Below, in pieces: positions 45,181 through 58,400 of a DNA stretch of 64,000 bases. The number at the start of each line of letters is the position of its first letter. The stretch's first letter is position 1. Below the pieces are notes generated by a model. It worked only from the letters and a program-made list of their open reading frames with translations. It made no database searches and was not told the DNA's origin. The translations under genes were made by a program, and so were the position numbers. This DNA is from Cryptomeria japonica (taxonomy: Eukaryota > Streptophyta > Pinopsida > Cupressales > Cupressaceae). The stretch lies in the NCBI RefSeq assembly GCF_030272615.1, contig NC_081407.1, positions 440,417,213 through 440,481,212 of the forward strand. Direction: 5' to 3'.

Positions 45181-48100
45181 TGAAACTATTCACATAATTC
45201 TTTCACATCTTGATTTTTGAATGGTCTTCCATTATTAGTGATAATGGTCATAGGAATGCCATAGCGACAGATTATGTAATTCAAGATGAATAATGATATT
45301 TGTTTTCCTGTCACTGTTGTTAAAGGCATTGCTTCAATCCACTTAGTAAAATATTTAGTAGCAATCAAAATGAACTTATGTCCATTAGAAGATGAGGGAT
45401 TGATCTTTCCTACCAAATCAAGGCCCCATTGTGAAAATGGCCATGATCTTGTCATAGGATATAACTCTTGTGTTGGTGCATGGATTAGATTTCCATGGAT
45501 CTGACATTGTTTACATTTTCTAGCATAGGTGAATGAATCTCTTTCCATAGTAGGCCAAAAGTAACGCATACGAATAAGTTTCTTAGCCAATGTTAAACCA
45601 CTTGAGTGTGTACCACAAATACCCGCATGAATGTCATTAAGAACTCTCTCAGATTCATCTTTTTCAAGACATCTCAACAATGTACCATCTAGACCACACC
45701 TATATAGGATATCAGTAGTAATGGTATAGAGAGAGGACTGACAGATAAATTTTCTTTGCTGATTACCAGATAATTCCAGAGGAAGGATATGATCTTTCAA
45801 ATATTGGTAGGTTTGACCATATAAGGATTCACTGGTTCCTGATATATGGAAAATTCGATAGGCATGTTGGGATTGGATGGTAGGGGTTAAGATATCTTCC
45901 ACGAGAAATTCGTAACACTGTTGATTCTCTTTATTTTGCAAGAGAGATGCTATTGTAGCCATCGCATCTGTTGTTTTATTCTCATTTCTGGGAATCTAGG
46001 TGAATGTGATTTCTTTAAAGTGTCCTTTAAATTCCTCTATCAGCTGTTTGTATGGCATAAGCTTATCATCCTTTGTTTGATATTCATAATTTATTTGATT
46101 TATGACAAGCTGTGAATCACCATAGACATGTAGTTCTATGACATTCCATTCAATGGCCATTTTAAGCCCTATAGCCAATGCTTCATACTTTGTAATATTA
46201 TTGGTGCATGGAAATCACAGTCTATATGATTTTGGAATTGTGTGTCCTTGAGGTGTGATGAAAAAGATTCCTGTGCCTGATCCATATAAGTATGATTCCC
46301 AAAATTTTGTACTTACTGTCAAGATATCTACATCAGGAAATTCGATGTGCAAAGGCATGTTATTGTGTAGAGGTGCATCAGCCAATTGATCAGCGATGAC
46401 TTGTCCCTTCATAGCTTTCCAGTCAACATATTCTATGTCAAATCCACTCAATATCATAACCCATTGGGCTAGTCTCCCTGTCAATGTTGACTTGCTCAAT
46501 AAATATTTGAGAGGATCTATCTTTGCTATTAGTTTTACAGAATGAATCAACATATAATGTCATAGCTTCTGGGTTGCAGATACAACTGCTAGACATATCT
46601 TTTCAATTGAGGAATAATTTAACTCATAGCCAACAAGCGTTCTGCTGATATAATAAACTGCTCTTTCTTTTCCTTCATCGTCATGTTGAGCTAGGAGAGC
46701 ACCTAATGATACATTTGTTGTTGAGACATAGAGTAACAATGGTTTCCCCTTGGTTGGTGATATTAGTACTAGAGGACTCATAAGATATTCTTTTATTTGC
46801 AAGAAAGCTTCTTCACATTTTATATCCCATTTGAATGGAACATTTTTATGTAGAAGATGGGTAAATGGAAGACATCTATCAGCCAATTGAGAAACAAATC
46901 TCCTGATTGATTGCAACCTTCCTTGTAAAGATCGCAATTGACTTATGTTCTTAGGTGACTCCATCTCCATGATAGCTTTAACTTTTCCAAGATATACTTC
47001 AATGCCATGAGCTGATATAATGTATCCAAGGAGCTTTCCAAAGGTTACTCCAAATGCACATTTCTTTGGATTTAATCTCAATTGATATCTTTCCAGCCTA
47101 TCAAAAATCTTTCTTAAAATGTTCAAATGTTCTTTTCTTGTGTGAGATTTTGCAAGTATGTCATCGATATAATCTTCCATGAATGTATGCATCATGTCAT
47201 GAAAAATTGTCATCATAACCCTTTGATAAGTTGCTTCTACATTCTTAAGCCCAAATGGCATAATATTCTAGTAGTACGTTCCCCATGCATAGGTGAAAGT
47301 TGTCTTATCTTGATCTTCAGGTGCAATTCTTATTTGATTATATTTTGAGAAGCCATCCATTAATGAAAACATCTCATGGCCTGCTGATAAGTCCACTATG
47401 ATATCAATGTTTGGTAAGGGGAAATCATCTTTTAGACATGCTTTATTTAGATCTTTGAAATCTATGCAGACTCTTATGCTCTTATCTGGTTTTGATACTA
47501 GTACGATGCTTGAGACCCATTCTGGATAAGCAATTGGTCTTATGAAACCCACTTCTAATAATTTCTTGAGCTCAGTTTTGACAAGGAGAACAATATGCGG
47601 ATGCATCTTTCTTAGCTTTTTCTTGACAGGTTTTTCTATTAAATCCACATTGAGATGATGCATGATAAGGTCTAGGTTAAGTCCTAGAATATCTACATAA
47701 GACCAAGCAAAATTTATTTGTCTTTTCTTAAAGAATTACATGAACTCTTTCCTCTCTCTTTCTGATAATGAGGCAGTGAAATGAAGTATTTTAGGAACTT
47801 TTGATGTATCAATGTTTACTGCTTTTGTTGGTTCTATCAGGATAGCAGATATCTCTTGAAAATATGCACGAAAAATGTCAAACTTTCCATCTCCTGGTGC
47901 CTCTAGGAGGTTTTCACCATCAGATACGCCCTTTGTTTTCTCTTTTGATTGATCTAATGTTGCCATGAAATGGTTTTCAACAATAGGTCTCTTTCCTTGT
48001 TTTATTTCACTTTTGTGACTGGAAAGTTTGGCATTCTCCTGATTACGAGAAACATCACTTGATTCTGCAATGGAAGATATCTTAGGATGGATGGGTTCAA

Positions 48101-50393
48101 CAATGTTAAGGTATACGGCTAAGTCATGATCATTGGAAAAGACATTTAGTTTGGGGTTGTCTAAATTATCCCAATCAATTAGTTTAGTATGCAAAAGGGG
48201 TAAATCATAATCACTATCATCATTAGGTGTTTCAATGTTCATGACATAATGATCATAGCTTGGCATAGAATAAATATTGTCATAGATTAAATGTTTTTGA
48301 GAATTGTCTTTCTCAAGCATTTCTGAATTAGTCTTAATAAGATTAATATTAGCATTTGGTAGTTCACACTCAAGTGGTCCTTCAACTGACATTTGTCCCT
48401 TAAACGAATGGATTATATCTACACACACATCTTTGATACTGAAAATTCCTTCTTGATTGACCTCATTTGCATTTTGGAGTTGACATATTTATGCACATGA
48501 TGAAGTAGATTCTTTTAATAGATTTTGTCTCTTTTCAAACTCAACTTCTTCTGGACTAAAAGTTAGTCCAACTTAACTATCCCTTAGCTCTTCCATGGTT
48601 CTTCCATATCTAATCCGTGCTTGTGCTTCTCTGTCTTTGTCATTTCCTTTCCTTTTTGCATATGCCTCTTTTCTCTGGATTCTGAGTTTTTCTTGCCTTC
48701 TTTCTAACTTCATCTTTTGTTCTACTATAGACAAGTCTTCTTTCATGATAGCTACTTGATCTTCATTATGTTCTTTACTTGATGTAGTGGATAAGACATC
48801 TGGACTCCATTCATACTCATTGGAGTCTATTTCTGAATCCTGGTCCAAGATTACTCCACTATACCATACTGGAATTTCGTATGGTGCAAAGAGTTCTCTG
48901 ATTTCTGCCATCTCTATTTTTACTGCTTCTAGAATATCTTGTAAAGATTTTGCCTTTGTTTGTATTTTCAGGACTTGTTGACAAGAATTTTCTTGACCTT
49001 GGATGATGATCTCCTCCTCTTTCTTTTCATGTTCTTCTTGCTTCTTTTGTTTATTGGTTACTGTTTTGGCTGCTTGATGTAGCTTTTCTTGCCAATTTTC
49101 TTCTTTAGAAGCTGATTTCTTTCTCCATTTTTTTTGTTGATGATTATGTTGCTTTTGATTAGACTTCAGATATCCTAGCCTGGATTTATCTTCCGTGGAT
49201 TGCAAGTGTGGACAAATAGGTTTTGAAATACCTTGATGTTGCTTACCAATTGGTTCTTTTCCTTTATATCCCATCTTTTGCATGATTTCATATACTTTTC
49301 CATATTGTTTTATGGGAATATTGACTTTTGTTGCTGTTGGTATAGTTTTATCTTCATCTTTGTATAACCAACCAAGAATGTCTTTGTCTTCATTTTCCTC
49401 TTCAAGAGTTCCAGCACTAACAAAGGTTTCTTTAAACATATTTTTTGATTTTCCTAATGCCTTTGATTCAATATCTGTAGGTTTCCCATATGACTTAGGG
49501 GAAAGTGGAAAATTTTGCAAAGAATACTTTCCCATTCCTTCATCATTTAACTTGAGCTTTTCTTCAAAAGTTTCCCATAACTTTGCTTGAATTTCCTTAG
49601 TAGGATATATTGATTCTCTATTATGTGGAACTCTTGTATCTTGTGTTGGCTTCAAATTATTGCAATATTGACTGGAATCTGCAATTATAGTGATTTCTTT
49701 TCCTTCATGAGGAAATTTTACATATTGATGATATGTAGAAGGAACTGCTTTCATCTTGTGAATCCATGGTCTTCCCAAAAAAATATTGTAGGAGAGGTTC
49801 AAATCTAAAACTTGACACAATGTATCCTTTTCCACAGGTCCTATTTTTATTGGTAGCACAATAGTCCCTTTAAAAGAACATTTTGCTTCATCATAAGCCT
49901 TGATGGTTGTTTTCTTTTTCGGGTCTACTACATTCTCTGAATATCCCAAAGCTTTTATCAAACTTAATGCACAAATGTTTAATCCATCTCCTCCATCTAT
50001 GAGCACACATTTGACATGAGTTTTATTTATGGAGACTTCAACATGTAAGGGAGCATTGTGAGGATGTTGCAAGGATGCATTATCATTTTTAGAAAATGAT
50101 AAGCAATGAGGAGCTATGAGGTGTCCTACCATATTTTGGAACTGATCTATATCCAAATCTTTTGAAACTGTTGTTTTCACTAAAGCTTTCTCCAAAATGT
50201 CCTTATGCATAGGTGAAATCTTGAGAAGTTCTAGAATTGATATTTGAGTGGGTATTCGTGGTAATTGCTCTACTAAATTGTATTGTTGTGGATTAGGTGT
50301 TGGATCTTTTGCTATACCTAGAAAGGTAACCTTTTCTTTGCCTCTCATGATAACATTGATTGGTTTTGAAGATGAATTTTCATTCATTAACAA
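45181..50393 (-). pseudogene. pol: Element C pol: protease, G-patch-like motif, RT, two RNases H, integrase start
   Basis: One minus-strand frame with stops (near 48573, 47736, 47268, 46560, 46215, 46010 and 45186) but no frameshift. Protease near 50000: CVLIDGGDGLNIC, with D-G-G in place of D-S/T-G. Near 49277: MGYKGKEPIGKQHQGISKPI, a G-patch-like motif. RT: DKSIRVCIDFKDLNKACLKD, MPFGLKNVEATYQR and the box YIDD at 47160-47171. RNase H 1: LLLYVSTTNVSLGALLAQHD (first catalytic D replaced). Archaeal-type RNase H: ITKYEALAIGLKMAIEWNV and VYGDSQLVINQI. Integrase: H-H-C-C finger ending CKQCQIHG, WGLDLVGKI, and IITNNGRPFKN, where T-D-N-G has become T-N-N-G. D is inserted next. The order RT-RNaseH-aRNaseH-integrase is that of Tat/Ogre elements. 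Confidence 0.88.
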
Positions 50394-52191
50394 TAATCAC
50401 ATTCACTACATCATTGTACGTGTAAGTGTAATGCACCTTGGTTTTTCCTTTGTCATTTTTTAATTGGGATGATTCGCCTTTGTCATAATTTGGGAGTGGA
50501 GTTTTGAAAGCCAAGTGTGATTCGTTCATTTTATGGCTATCCACTGTAATGGTTCCATTATCGATTAGATCTTGGATAAGGTGTTTCAATCTCCAACAAT
50601 CATTTGTTAGGTGTCCTTTATTCCGATGATAGTTGCAAAAATGATTGTCATTCCACCAATTGGGCTTGATCATAATTTCTTGTTTCTAGCAAAACAATCA
50701 ATTTATTAGCAAGTAAATTTTTAGAGCTGATTCTAAAGATTCTCCAATGTTTGTGAATTTTCTTCGAGGATTGGAGAAAAAGGACTTAGCTTTGTTGTTA
50801 TTTGGATTGTTATTGCTTGGGTTTTGACTTGATAGATTGAAAATTGGTTGTTGTTGTTTTGTATTACCATTATCGCCATTCCCTTCATTGCTGACATTCC
50901 TATTCTTTGACCAGAACTTGGGTTTGTCATTGTTGTTGTTGTTGTTGTATGAATTATTATAAAGTTTTAGTTCTCCTTTCTTTACCATTGCGTTCTCTAT
51001 TTTTAGTCCATTCTTGACCATTTTGGCAAAAGAGGGAGGAAATTGCATCTTTAGCCGATAACTCATTTCACTGATAAGATTATCAATAAATATGTCCATT
51101 TTTTCTTGAACAGGTACATCTTGGGGATACCTATTAAACATGCATTTCCATCATTGTAAGAAAATCATAAAGGATTCACCATTCTTTTGTTTAACATTGC
51201 AAAGATCTAGCATTATTATTTCATTCCTTATATTGTAGGAATATTGTGAAATAAACCTATTCACAAGTTCTTCAAAGGATTTGATTCCGGATGGTAATCT
51301 TAAAAACCACTCCATTGATTGTCCATTTAAACTCCTAGGAAAAATACGCATAAGGTAAGTTTCATCGTGAGCAAATTCCATGCTCATAGTACAAAACTCC
51401 CTAATGTGATCTTGACGATCAGATCTTCCATCGTATTTGTCATATTTAGGAATCTCGCAATGTTGCGGAAATGGTATCATATTCAGATTTTTATCAAAAG
51501 GATATGGGCATATGTCTTCTAATGAATATTTCTTGGAGCTTGTCCCATTTTGCATGTCTTGTATTTGTTGTTGAAGAGTTTGTATTTGTTGAGTAAGGTT
51601 TGATAAGGGATTATCTACATAGTTTCTTCTTGTTTCTTCGTGAGCCTTTTTGTCACTACGCTCTTTTCTTTTATCATCCCTTTCTTTCCTTGTTTCTTCG
51701 TTACTTTCTTTGTTTATGTCCTCATTATTTGGATCATTCATGTTTTGGGTGTTACTTATTTCTGCATCTTGTGTCAAGCTTTCCATGTTCAAGTCTTGTG
51801 GTAGTTTAGCTCCAAATTTTGCCAACATCAAGAGATGTTTTTCTTTTTGTTTTGCCAACAATTTTTCCATTAGCCTATCAAATTTGAAATCTTACTCAAG
51901 GTCTATAATGGTGCTATTGACTACTTCTTCGTCAATAGCAGTAAATCCAAAAGTGTGGAATACAGGAGTATCTTCTTCCTCCATTTGTTGTTGTTTTCTA
52001 AGTTGCTCATGTTGGGCTCTAGTCCAAACTGGCTTGTGATTATTTCAATGTTGTTGAAATTTCCAAAGGACAAAGTCAATAGGTGATTATTGGTTTAGGA
52101 AGATATGATTTGTTGATCTTACCACGATTGTTTGTTTGTTGGGATAAAGCATCTCTTTGTTGAAAGGCGCGTCTTTGTAGCATTTCATCAT
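50380..52191 (-). pseudogene. gag: Element C Gag
   Basis: Minus-strand frame from a plausible ATG at 52191 with stops near 52089, 52050, 51890, 51151 and 50698 but no frameshift. It has a glutamine-rich helix (QTLQQQIQDMQ), then IPKYDKYDGRSDRQDHIREF and MEWFLRLPSGIKSFEELVNR, the capsid region of Ty3 Gag, an Asn-rich linker, and the unusual knuckle CNYHRNKGHLTNDCWRLK (C-x-x-H...H-x-x-x-x-C), common in Tat/Ogre-type Gag. It ends at 50380 and overlaps the pol frame, which is in +1, by some 13 bases. The start is uncertain because stops lie near it. Confidence 0.8.
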
Positions 52192-54210
52192 TAAATTATG
52201 TACCATAGCCACGTAAGTAGTGACCAAAACGGTGTAAGAATGTCCTATGTTTCAATAAGATCTTGCAATTGATATACAAGAATCTTATCCTTTTCTGAGT
52301 AGCTTTATAACTGGGTTTTCTTTTCTTAAGGTGATACTTAAAAGTCATATAAGCATTTGACAATTCACAAGTTTGTTTGATTCCAAAGTTGGTGCAATTT
52401 TGGTTTTGATATAACCTAGGTTCAAAATAGGAAAGATATATCCAAGATTAGGAACCTAGTATAGATTTGATCAAGCTTCGTGATAGAGATTTGATTACCC
52501 TGATGAGAAACTTGACAAAGATGTTGATTTTTGCACTTAAGATAGTTGAATCAATAGCTTGTTAAAAGTTAATGTTTATAGAACCTTTTGAGTATAACTT
52601 ATTGGATTAGTAACCTAGTTGTTTGAGCTAGTTTGAAAAGTATGTGATGGTTTAGAGACAAACCTACTTCAAGAATTATTTTGATATTGATGTTTTGAGA
52701 CTTTGATTTTGGTCTGGTGTTTCAAGTGTTGGAAATCTTTTGTATTACTCTTTTGATCAATTTTTTTAGAAATTTGTTGGATTTTTGCTCCCTTGTAGAT
52801 GATAATTTTCTTCAATTTTTGACCATTTGGAACATGTTATAGACATAGAAGACACCGTGTTTAATAAACAAAATGCACAAGAAAGTACAATCCCTATGGT
52901 AGGTTGAGACAATAGTTGTTGAATCTCAGATGGAGTTTCCCCCGAGGCTACACTATTCAAAGCAGATTTTTAGATGCTTGACCCCACTCACTCCGCCCTT
53001 GACACTCACTTCTTCGGGGTAGCCAAGCACCAGTTTCCATGAATTCTCCCCATGGAAAATTTTATATCTCTACTAGGAACCATATGTATGTGAGCTTCTT
53101 CAGAGGTCCGACCTCCTACACCAACAACTCGAAGGATTTTTGGCAACTAGTACAAGTGGTTTTTAGTAAAGGCTTCTGGTCATGTGGCCATACATGCAGC
53201 ACTTTTAGCTTTGTAAATACAGAAGGTTCCCAGCCTATAGAGGTTATGCTCCATAGGGTTTATGGGGAAACATAGTGTCAGTATGAACTTATCAGCACAT
53301 GTTGTTTGGGACTTTCGGCACAAACATGATTTATTTATAGTGGATTGGAAGGACTCGGTATTAGCCCGTTTCCACTTTAGGTCATTCCCCTCTCACTGGC
53401 CCCCTCAAGGCAACTCGGGAAGGCAAGCCCTCTAAAGGATTTGATTGCTTGAAAGTAAAGAAATCGTAAAAGAGTGGGTTTGGCTTTTTGGTCACCCAAT
53501 TAAGGGGAGAGCATATACCTACCACTTTCGAGACACGGAATACAAGTGTTCTTTTTAACCTTTTCAAAGCAATTATTGGCTAAATCCTATTTGGAGATAT
53601 TGCTCCAACAAGCATGGTGTTCATTTTAGCACTTTTAGAAGTCTATGTGCAACTATTTTAGAGAAAATACCAAAAAAGCAAGTTGCATGTTGTCAATTCA
53701 TCCTCTTAGTTAAACTAGGTGAACAAGATATGATATACTACTTCCCAAATGAAGACTTTTAATTAGCTAGATGATAAAATGCATAAAATTTGCCTTAAAT
53801 GCCATCCTGCACACGCATGATAGTAATCTAAAAAATCTAATTTCTTGGACATTCAGACCTGCAAGAAAATTTTATCAGTTTTATAAACAGAAGCGCTAAC
53901 CTAACATATGTGCTATCTCTCTGTTCAAAAGCGCTAACCTGCATATCAAAAGCGCTAACTTAGACTACAAAAGCATTGCTCTGTGGATATGAATGTGCAA
54001 AATTTAAGACAAAAGCACTAACCTATGATGCAAATGCACAGTTTTTCAAACAAAAGCGCTAACCTACATGACATATGTGCTAACTTATGATGCAAATGCG
54101 CTAACCTATCGAACAAAAGCGCTATCAGAATTCACACATGAGTGAATCTGCATTACAAATGCATTGATTTAACTTTTTGTGAGATTTTTAAAGGTATATG
54201 CGAGGTCCTG
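52192..54210 (-). other. Element C long 5' leader
   Basis: Two kb between PBS and gag. It contains a block of higher GC (about 52965-53530) unlike its AT-rich surroundings, and next to the PBS a cluster of GCGCTAAC repeats. Short frames exist on both strands (53039-53275, plus; 53382-53567, minus) but show no motif I recognise. I see no separate ORF1 as in some Ogre elements. Confidence 0.6.
53890..54126. repeat. Dispersed AAAGCGCTAACC repeats beside the primer-binding site of C
   Basis: Within 240 bp the word AGCGCTAAC(C/T) or a one-base variant (GTGCTAACT, GCACTAACC, GCGCTATC) recurs about ten times, often preceded by CAAA and separated by 15-40 bp of unrelated sequence. AGCGCT is a palindrome. 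Spacing is irregular, so it is not a simple tandem array or a CRISPR. Confidence 0.75.
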
Positions 54211-54230
54211 CCCCACGATGGGCACCAAAA
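54211..54230 (-). promoter_or_regulatory. Element C primer-binding site
   Basis: The minus strand reads TTTTGGTGCCCATCGTGGGG after the LTR end ...GCTCACACA. TTGGTGCCCA(C/T)CGTGGGG-type sites are found in Tat/Ogre elements. I did not assign the tRNA. Confidence 0.65.
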
Positions 54231-55442
54231 TGTGTGAGCTTGAATTTCATCCTTAGAATGTTACCTATAATAAGTTAGTTTCACAAAATACAAATGGAAA
54301 TGTATACAGGAAATCCAAAATCCACCAATGAAACTACATTAAATACATACTAAAATAAAACATTATTTTACCTTCATGGCTTATGTCTCATTGTGTCCTA
54401 ACTCCACTATTCCTGGTTGCAGATGGTGTGCTCTCAGACAATGCATTGTTGGCTTCCAAGATGGCATATGAAGAATGAACTGATAACTTGTAGTTAACTG
54501 ATAGTATGATAAGCAAAGCTACATGATTATGTTAAAATGATAATGCTATATGATTAGATTGCTAAAATGATAATGCTATTTGCTAATTGCTTCAAAAACT
54601 CATGGATGCATATGATTGATTGAAAACTATTTTGAAGACTAACTCTCTCAACTGAAGCTCTTGATTTTATAGAATTTGAGAGGAGAAGATGTTGTGCCTT
54701 AAATCAACGGTCATGATTAGATCTACAGATTTGAATGGATGTGAGCAAAGGTGAAGGTTGAGAAAAAGGGGGAAGGAGAAGACAAGTGTCACTCATCTAA
54801 CCTTGACTGGGTTGTTGACTGAGAGAATCTAGGAATGGTTGGAGGAAATTTAGGCATGAGAGGACAAGTGGACTCAAGTCCTTCCTAAGATGTAGGGGGT
54901 GTTGGAGAGAATATAGGAAATGGTTATGAAATATGTGTACGTACACAATTTTCATTAAGTTTGGAAGTTGGAGATAAATGATGAATTAATATTTAAGAAA
55001 TATTAATTTCCTTAGCCACATGTTTGATGAGTTGGCAAAGGGAAGATGAAGTGGAGATGGAAGAATGAGTTGGAAAGGGATTAAATAATTTAGAAATTAT
55101 TTAATATTTGAGACTATAGGATAGGAGAATAACTATTAAATATTGGATATTGGATATTTAATTGTTTGGAGGAGATAATTAAATATTAGATATTTAATTA
55201 ACTTGGTGAAAGGAATAATTAAATATTAGATATTTAATTAATTAGAAGAATAGGATAATTAAATATTAGATATTTAATTAATTAGAGGAATAAAATAGAT
55301 GAATTAATTATTAAAATATTAATTAATAGAAAGACATGAAAATAAATTAATCTTTTCAAATTAACTATTTAATAGAAGAATAATTATTAAATAAATATAA
55401 AATATTTATCTAATTGCTCATAGCCAATTTTAGGTGTATACA
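54231..55442 (-). repeat. Element C 5' LTR (1,212 bp)
   Basis: On the minus strand it runs from TGTATACACC at 55442 to GCTCACACA at 54231. The TATA box (TATAAAAT on the minus strand) lies at 54664-54671. The ~40-bp AT-rich minisatellite is at about 55120-55290. It is a close copy of 12209-13346 with an intact outer end. Confidence 0.88.
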
Positions 55443-58400
55443 CTTATGAATGTCTGCAAATTAGTTTTCAGTTTGGCTTTCTGAGCAAGCACATCATCAC
55501 AGAATAGATGGGGTTGACATATCTTGTTGAGTAGTAGATTCCCCTCATCCAGAACATCTTTAATGTCCTTATGTGCCTTCTGCAGATTGGACCAGAGCTC
55601 ATGTAACTTTTTCACCAAGGCAGTGTTCAAAGCCTTTTGATGCTTCTTTTTGGCATGAGCTTCAACAACCTCTTCCAAGCTTTGTACTTGGTCCTCCACA
55701 ACTGTGCATAAAAGTTTCAGTTGGGCCAGAGAGGAATCGGTACTTGGGAGGTTAGTACCAGGTATCAAACCGGTAAGAGTATCCACCGTAGCTTGGATCA
55801 CGTCTTGCTCCTTCTTCCTCCTTATCACCTCCAGGCATTCTTGAGCAAGCTTAATGCTTTGCAGCAGCTCTGATTAATTTGCAGATTGGAGGTCAATGGG
55901 ACTGTAATATCAGCCGGTTTGGCTTGACTACCGGTTGCCTTTGGGGTCTCTAGTTGAGTGCTCTATGTCGCTCCCTCCTTCTCTTTAGCCCTTAGATTGT
56001 CCTCTTCTACCTTCTTTTTCTCCTCTTCCTCTGTCTTCCTTTTCTCTTCTTCCTTCTTCTCCTCTTCTTTCCACTTCTCTTCATCTTCATCCTTCTTCTT
56101 CTTCTCCTCTTCATGCTTCCTCTTCTCCTCTTCCTTTCTCTTCTCCTCTTCATGTTTCCTCTTCTCCTCTTCCTTTCTCTTCTCCTCTTCCTTTTTCTTC
56201 TCCTCTTCCTGTTTCTTTTCTTCTTCCTTCCGTTTCTCTTCTTCTTTCTTTTTTGCTTCCTTCTTCTTCTTCTCCTCTTGTCTCTTTTCTTCTTCCTTCC
56301 GTTTCTCTTCTTCTTTCTTTTCTACTTCCTTCTTCTTCTTCTCTTCCTCTTGTCTCTTATTCTCCTCTTCTTTTCTCTTGTCCTCTTCCCATTTCCTCTT
56401 TTCTTCTTCTTTTCTCTTTTCCTCTTCATCTTCCTATTTCTTCTTTTCTTCTTCCCATTGCTTCTTTTCTTCCTCTGCCTGTTTTTCCTGTCTTGCAACT
56501 TCTATTGGTGTACCCAGAGTAACATCTTCACTGTTAAAGGCATCAACATCAATGGGTTCCATTTGATCAGTGACTGGTATTCCTTCACTACCATACACCT
56601 CATCTGATTTATTACTTTTTGGTTCTTGCTCAGCTTTCCTGTTGGCTTCAGCCACTTGGTGCAACCTTAGAGCGGATTGAACAAGGGAGTGGGTATCTTT
56701 TATCACTTCCAGGACTTTTCCTTCTAGCATAGGAATCTCCTTCTTCTCATGAAGAAGAGGCCCTTATATCTTTCCACCACTTCATAAAGTTCTGAATTAG
56801 GCACATCAGGAAAATATTGTGCAAATACTTCCTCTCTTATTTCATGTTCCTTCTCTATGGAAATGCGCCATTTGTCATCTAAAGAATTATATAAAGAATC
56901 ATGTGTCTCAGATTTAATTTTTGATGGCCACCGGTCAATAATACATAAATATTTAATGACTTCCTATTTAACTTCTTCCTTTTCATCATCATTAAAATCA
57001 TCAAAGCACTCTTTCAAATCACCAAGCACTTTTCTTCTAATATTCTTAATAGTTCTTTGACAAAGTTTCAAAGGTTTGTAAGAGGAGATATCAATATTTA
57101 CCAATGCTGATGATGTCAGTTTACTGCTGGTTGTCTTTGTCTTCTTCCTCATTTGCCTAGTCTTCTTAGGCGGTTCTTCAGATACAGTGTCTTCTGAGTC
57201 TAGTGTGTTGTTTTTTTGTTTTTCGCTTTCTCTCAAAGACTTTGGCAGGAGCAACTTCTGGTTTCTTCTTTGCCGATGACTGCTTGGTCACTTTAGGACT
57301 TGTTGGAGTAACCGGTGCCAATACAAATGGTACTGCCTTCCCTTTCTTCACTGAGGGCTCCTCAACCAATATAATCCTCTCCAGATAGGTGCTAGTTCTC
57401 TTCTCCTTGGGATCAAGTGGCGAGGCAAGTAGGGTAGAAGCATACCCGTCCAGCATGTCATACATTACCTCATAATCCATAGTCTCCACTTCTTCCTGTC
57501 TAGGCTCAACCACCTCCATTATGCACTCATCAACTTTGATGGTGAAGGAGATGTCATCTTCATATTTCTTGACTATATTACCCGATATTCTCACCCTTTG
57601 GCTCATTTTGTGTCTGAACTCATCAAAGTATTTGTTCAGAACTTCTAGATAATCAGTTCCAACCACTTGAAGGCTTTCCTTGATTTGCTTTGTAACTGGT
57701 TGGTCAGCAAACCACTGAATATCTCTGACTCCTGGGAAGTAACCTTGGAAGTAGAAGAACAACCCAACCAACAGTTGTCCAAACTTAAATCTCAAGGCAT
57801 TGTCCTATTTTATTGACTTCAGATTCACCAAGAGTTTCCTTTGCATACAAGTGCATAAATCAAATGAGGCATCTTCCATAATCATCTTGTACCCAACATT
57901 TACCACTGCAGCAGAGACAAAGTTGATCCTGCTAGCATAGAATGTCTGGTAACCTATTACCATGCAGGAATACTTGACCAGATCATCCTTGATGGGATTG
58001 ATGGTCATTCCCCATTGGTCACTCACATAATTGGTGACCTTAGTCATTTCAGTCTTGCTGATCTTCCTTAGGGTTGGCACTTCACCGACGTTATAGAAAC
58101 TGGTGATGGCATGAATAGCTTTTGATGTGATGTCATGTGTCCACTCTAAGTACATTTTATCATCGTGCACTCTACTCAGAATGATGCGGATGTGATCATC
58201 TGAAAACTCTTCAAGTAAAGAGACCGCATTGTGAAGCTTCTTCTTTTCCAAGATGTTGAATTCTGGTTTGATCTTCTTGACCTTTCCGCAGAACAAACTC
58301 AACTAAGAATGGATCACTAGAGATCCTAGGTCTTCAATTTTATAGTCAATTTAATCAGAAATGCCTTCCTCCACTATAACACCAACGGGTATTTGAGATA

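Larger units (their letters stand above)
12209..55442 (-). mobile_element. C: Ty3/gypsy Tat/Ogre-like retrotransposon carrying D, E and F
   Basis: The LTRs at 12209-13346 and 54231-55442 are copies of one another and enclose an element read right to left: leader, gag, protease with a G-patch-like motif, RT, RNase H, archaeal-type RNase H and integrase. The dual RNase H, the C-x-x-H...H-x-x-x-C Gag knuckle and the PBS starting TTGGTGCCCA are Tat/Ogre features. D and F are inserted in its integrase. Without them C is about 14.5 kb. No target duplication was found, because the outer end of the 3' LTR is truncated. Confidence 0.82.

Noticed and set aside
45286-45504. Plus-strand 72-codon frame and other plus frames opposite C pol
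   Set aside because: They lie antisense to well-supported integrase, RT and Gag readings and have no motif.
53890-54126. CRISPR-like appearance of repeated GCGCTAAC words
   Set aside because: Repeats are only ~10 bp, spacing is irregular, and the setting is a plant retrotransposon leader.
55958-56607. Plus-strand Ser/Phe- and Leu-rich frames of up to 202 codons
   Set aside because: Antisense shadows of the lysine/glutamate region of B ORF2.
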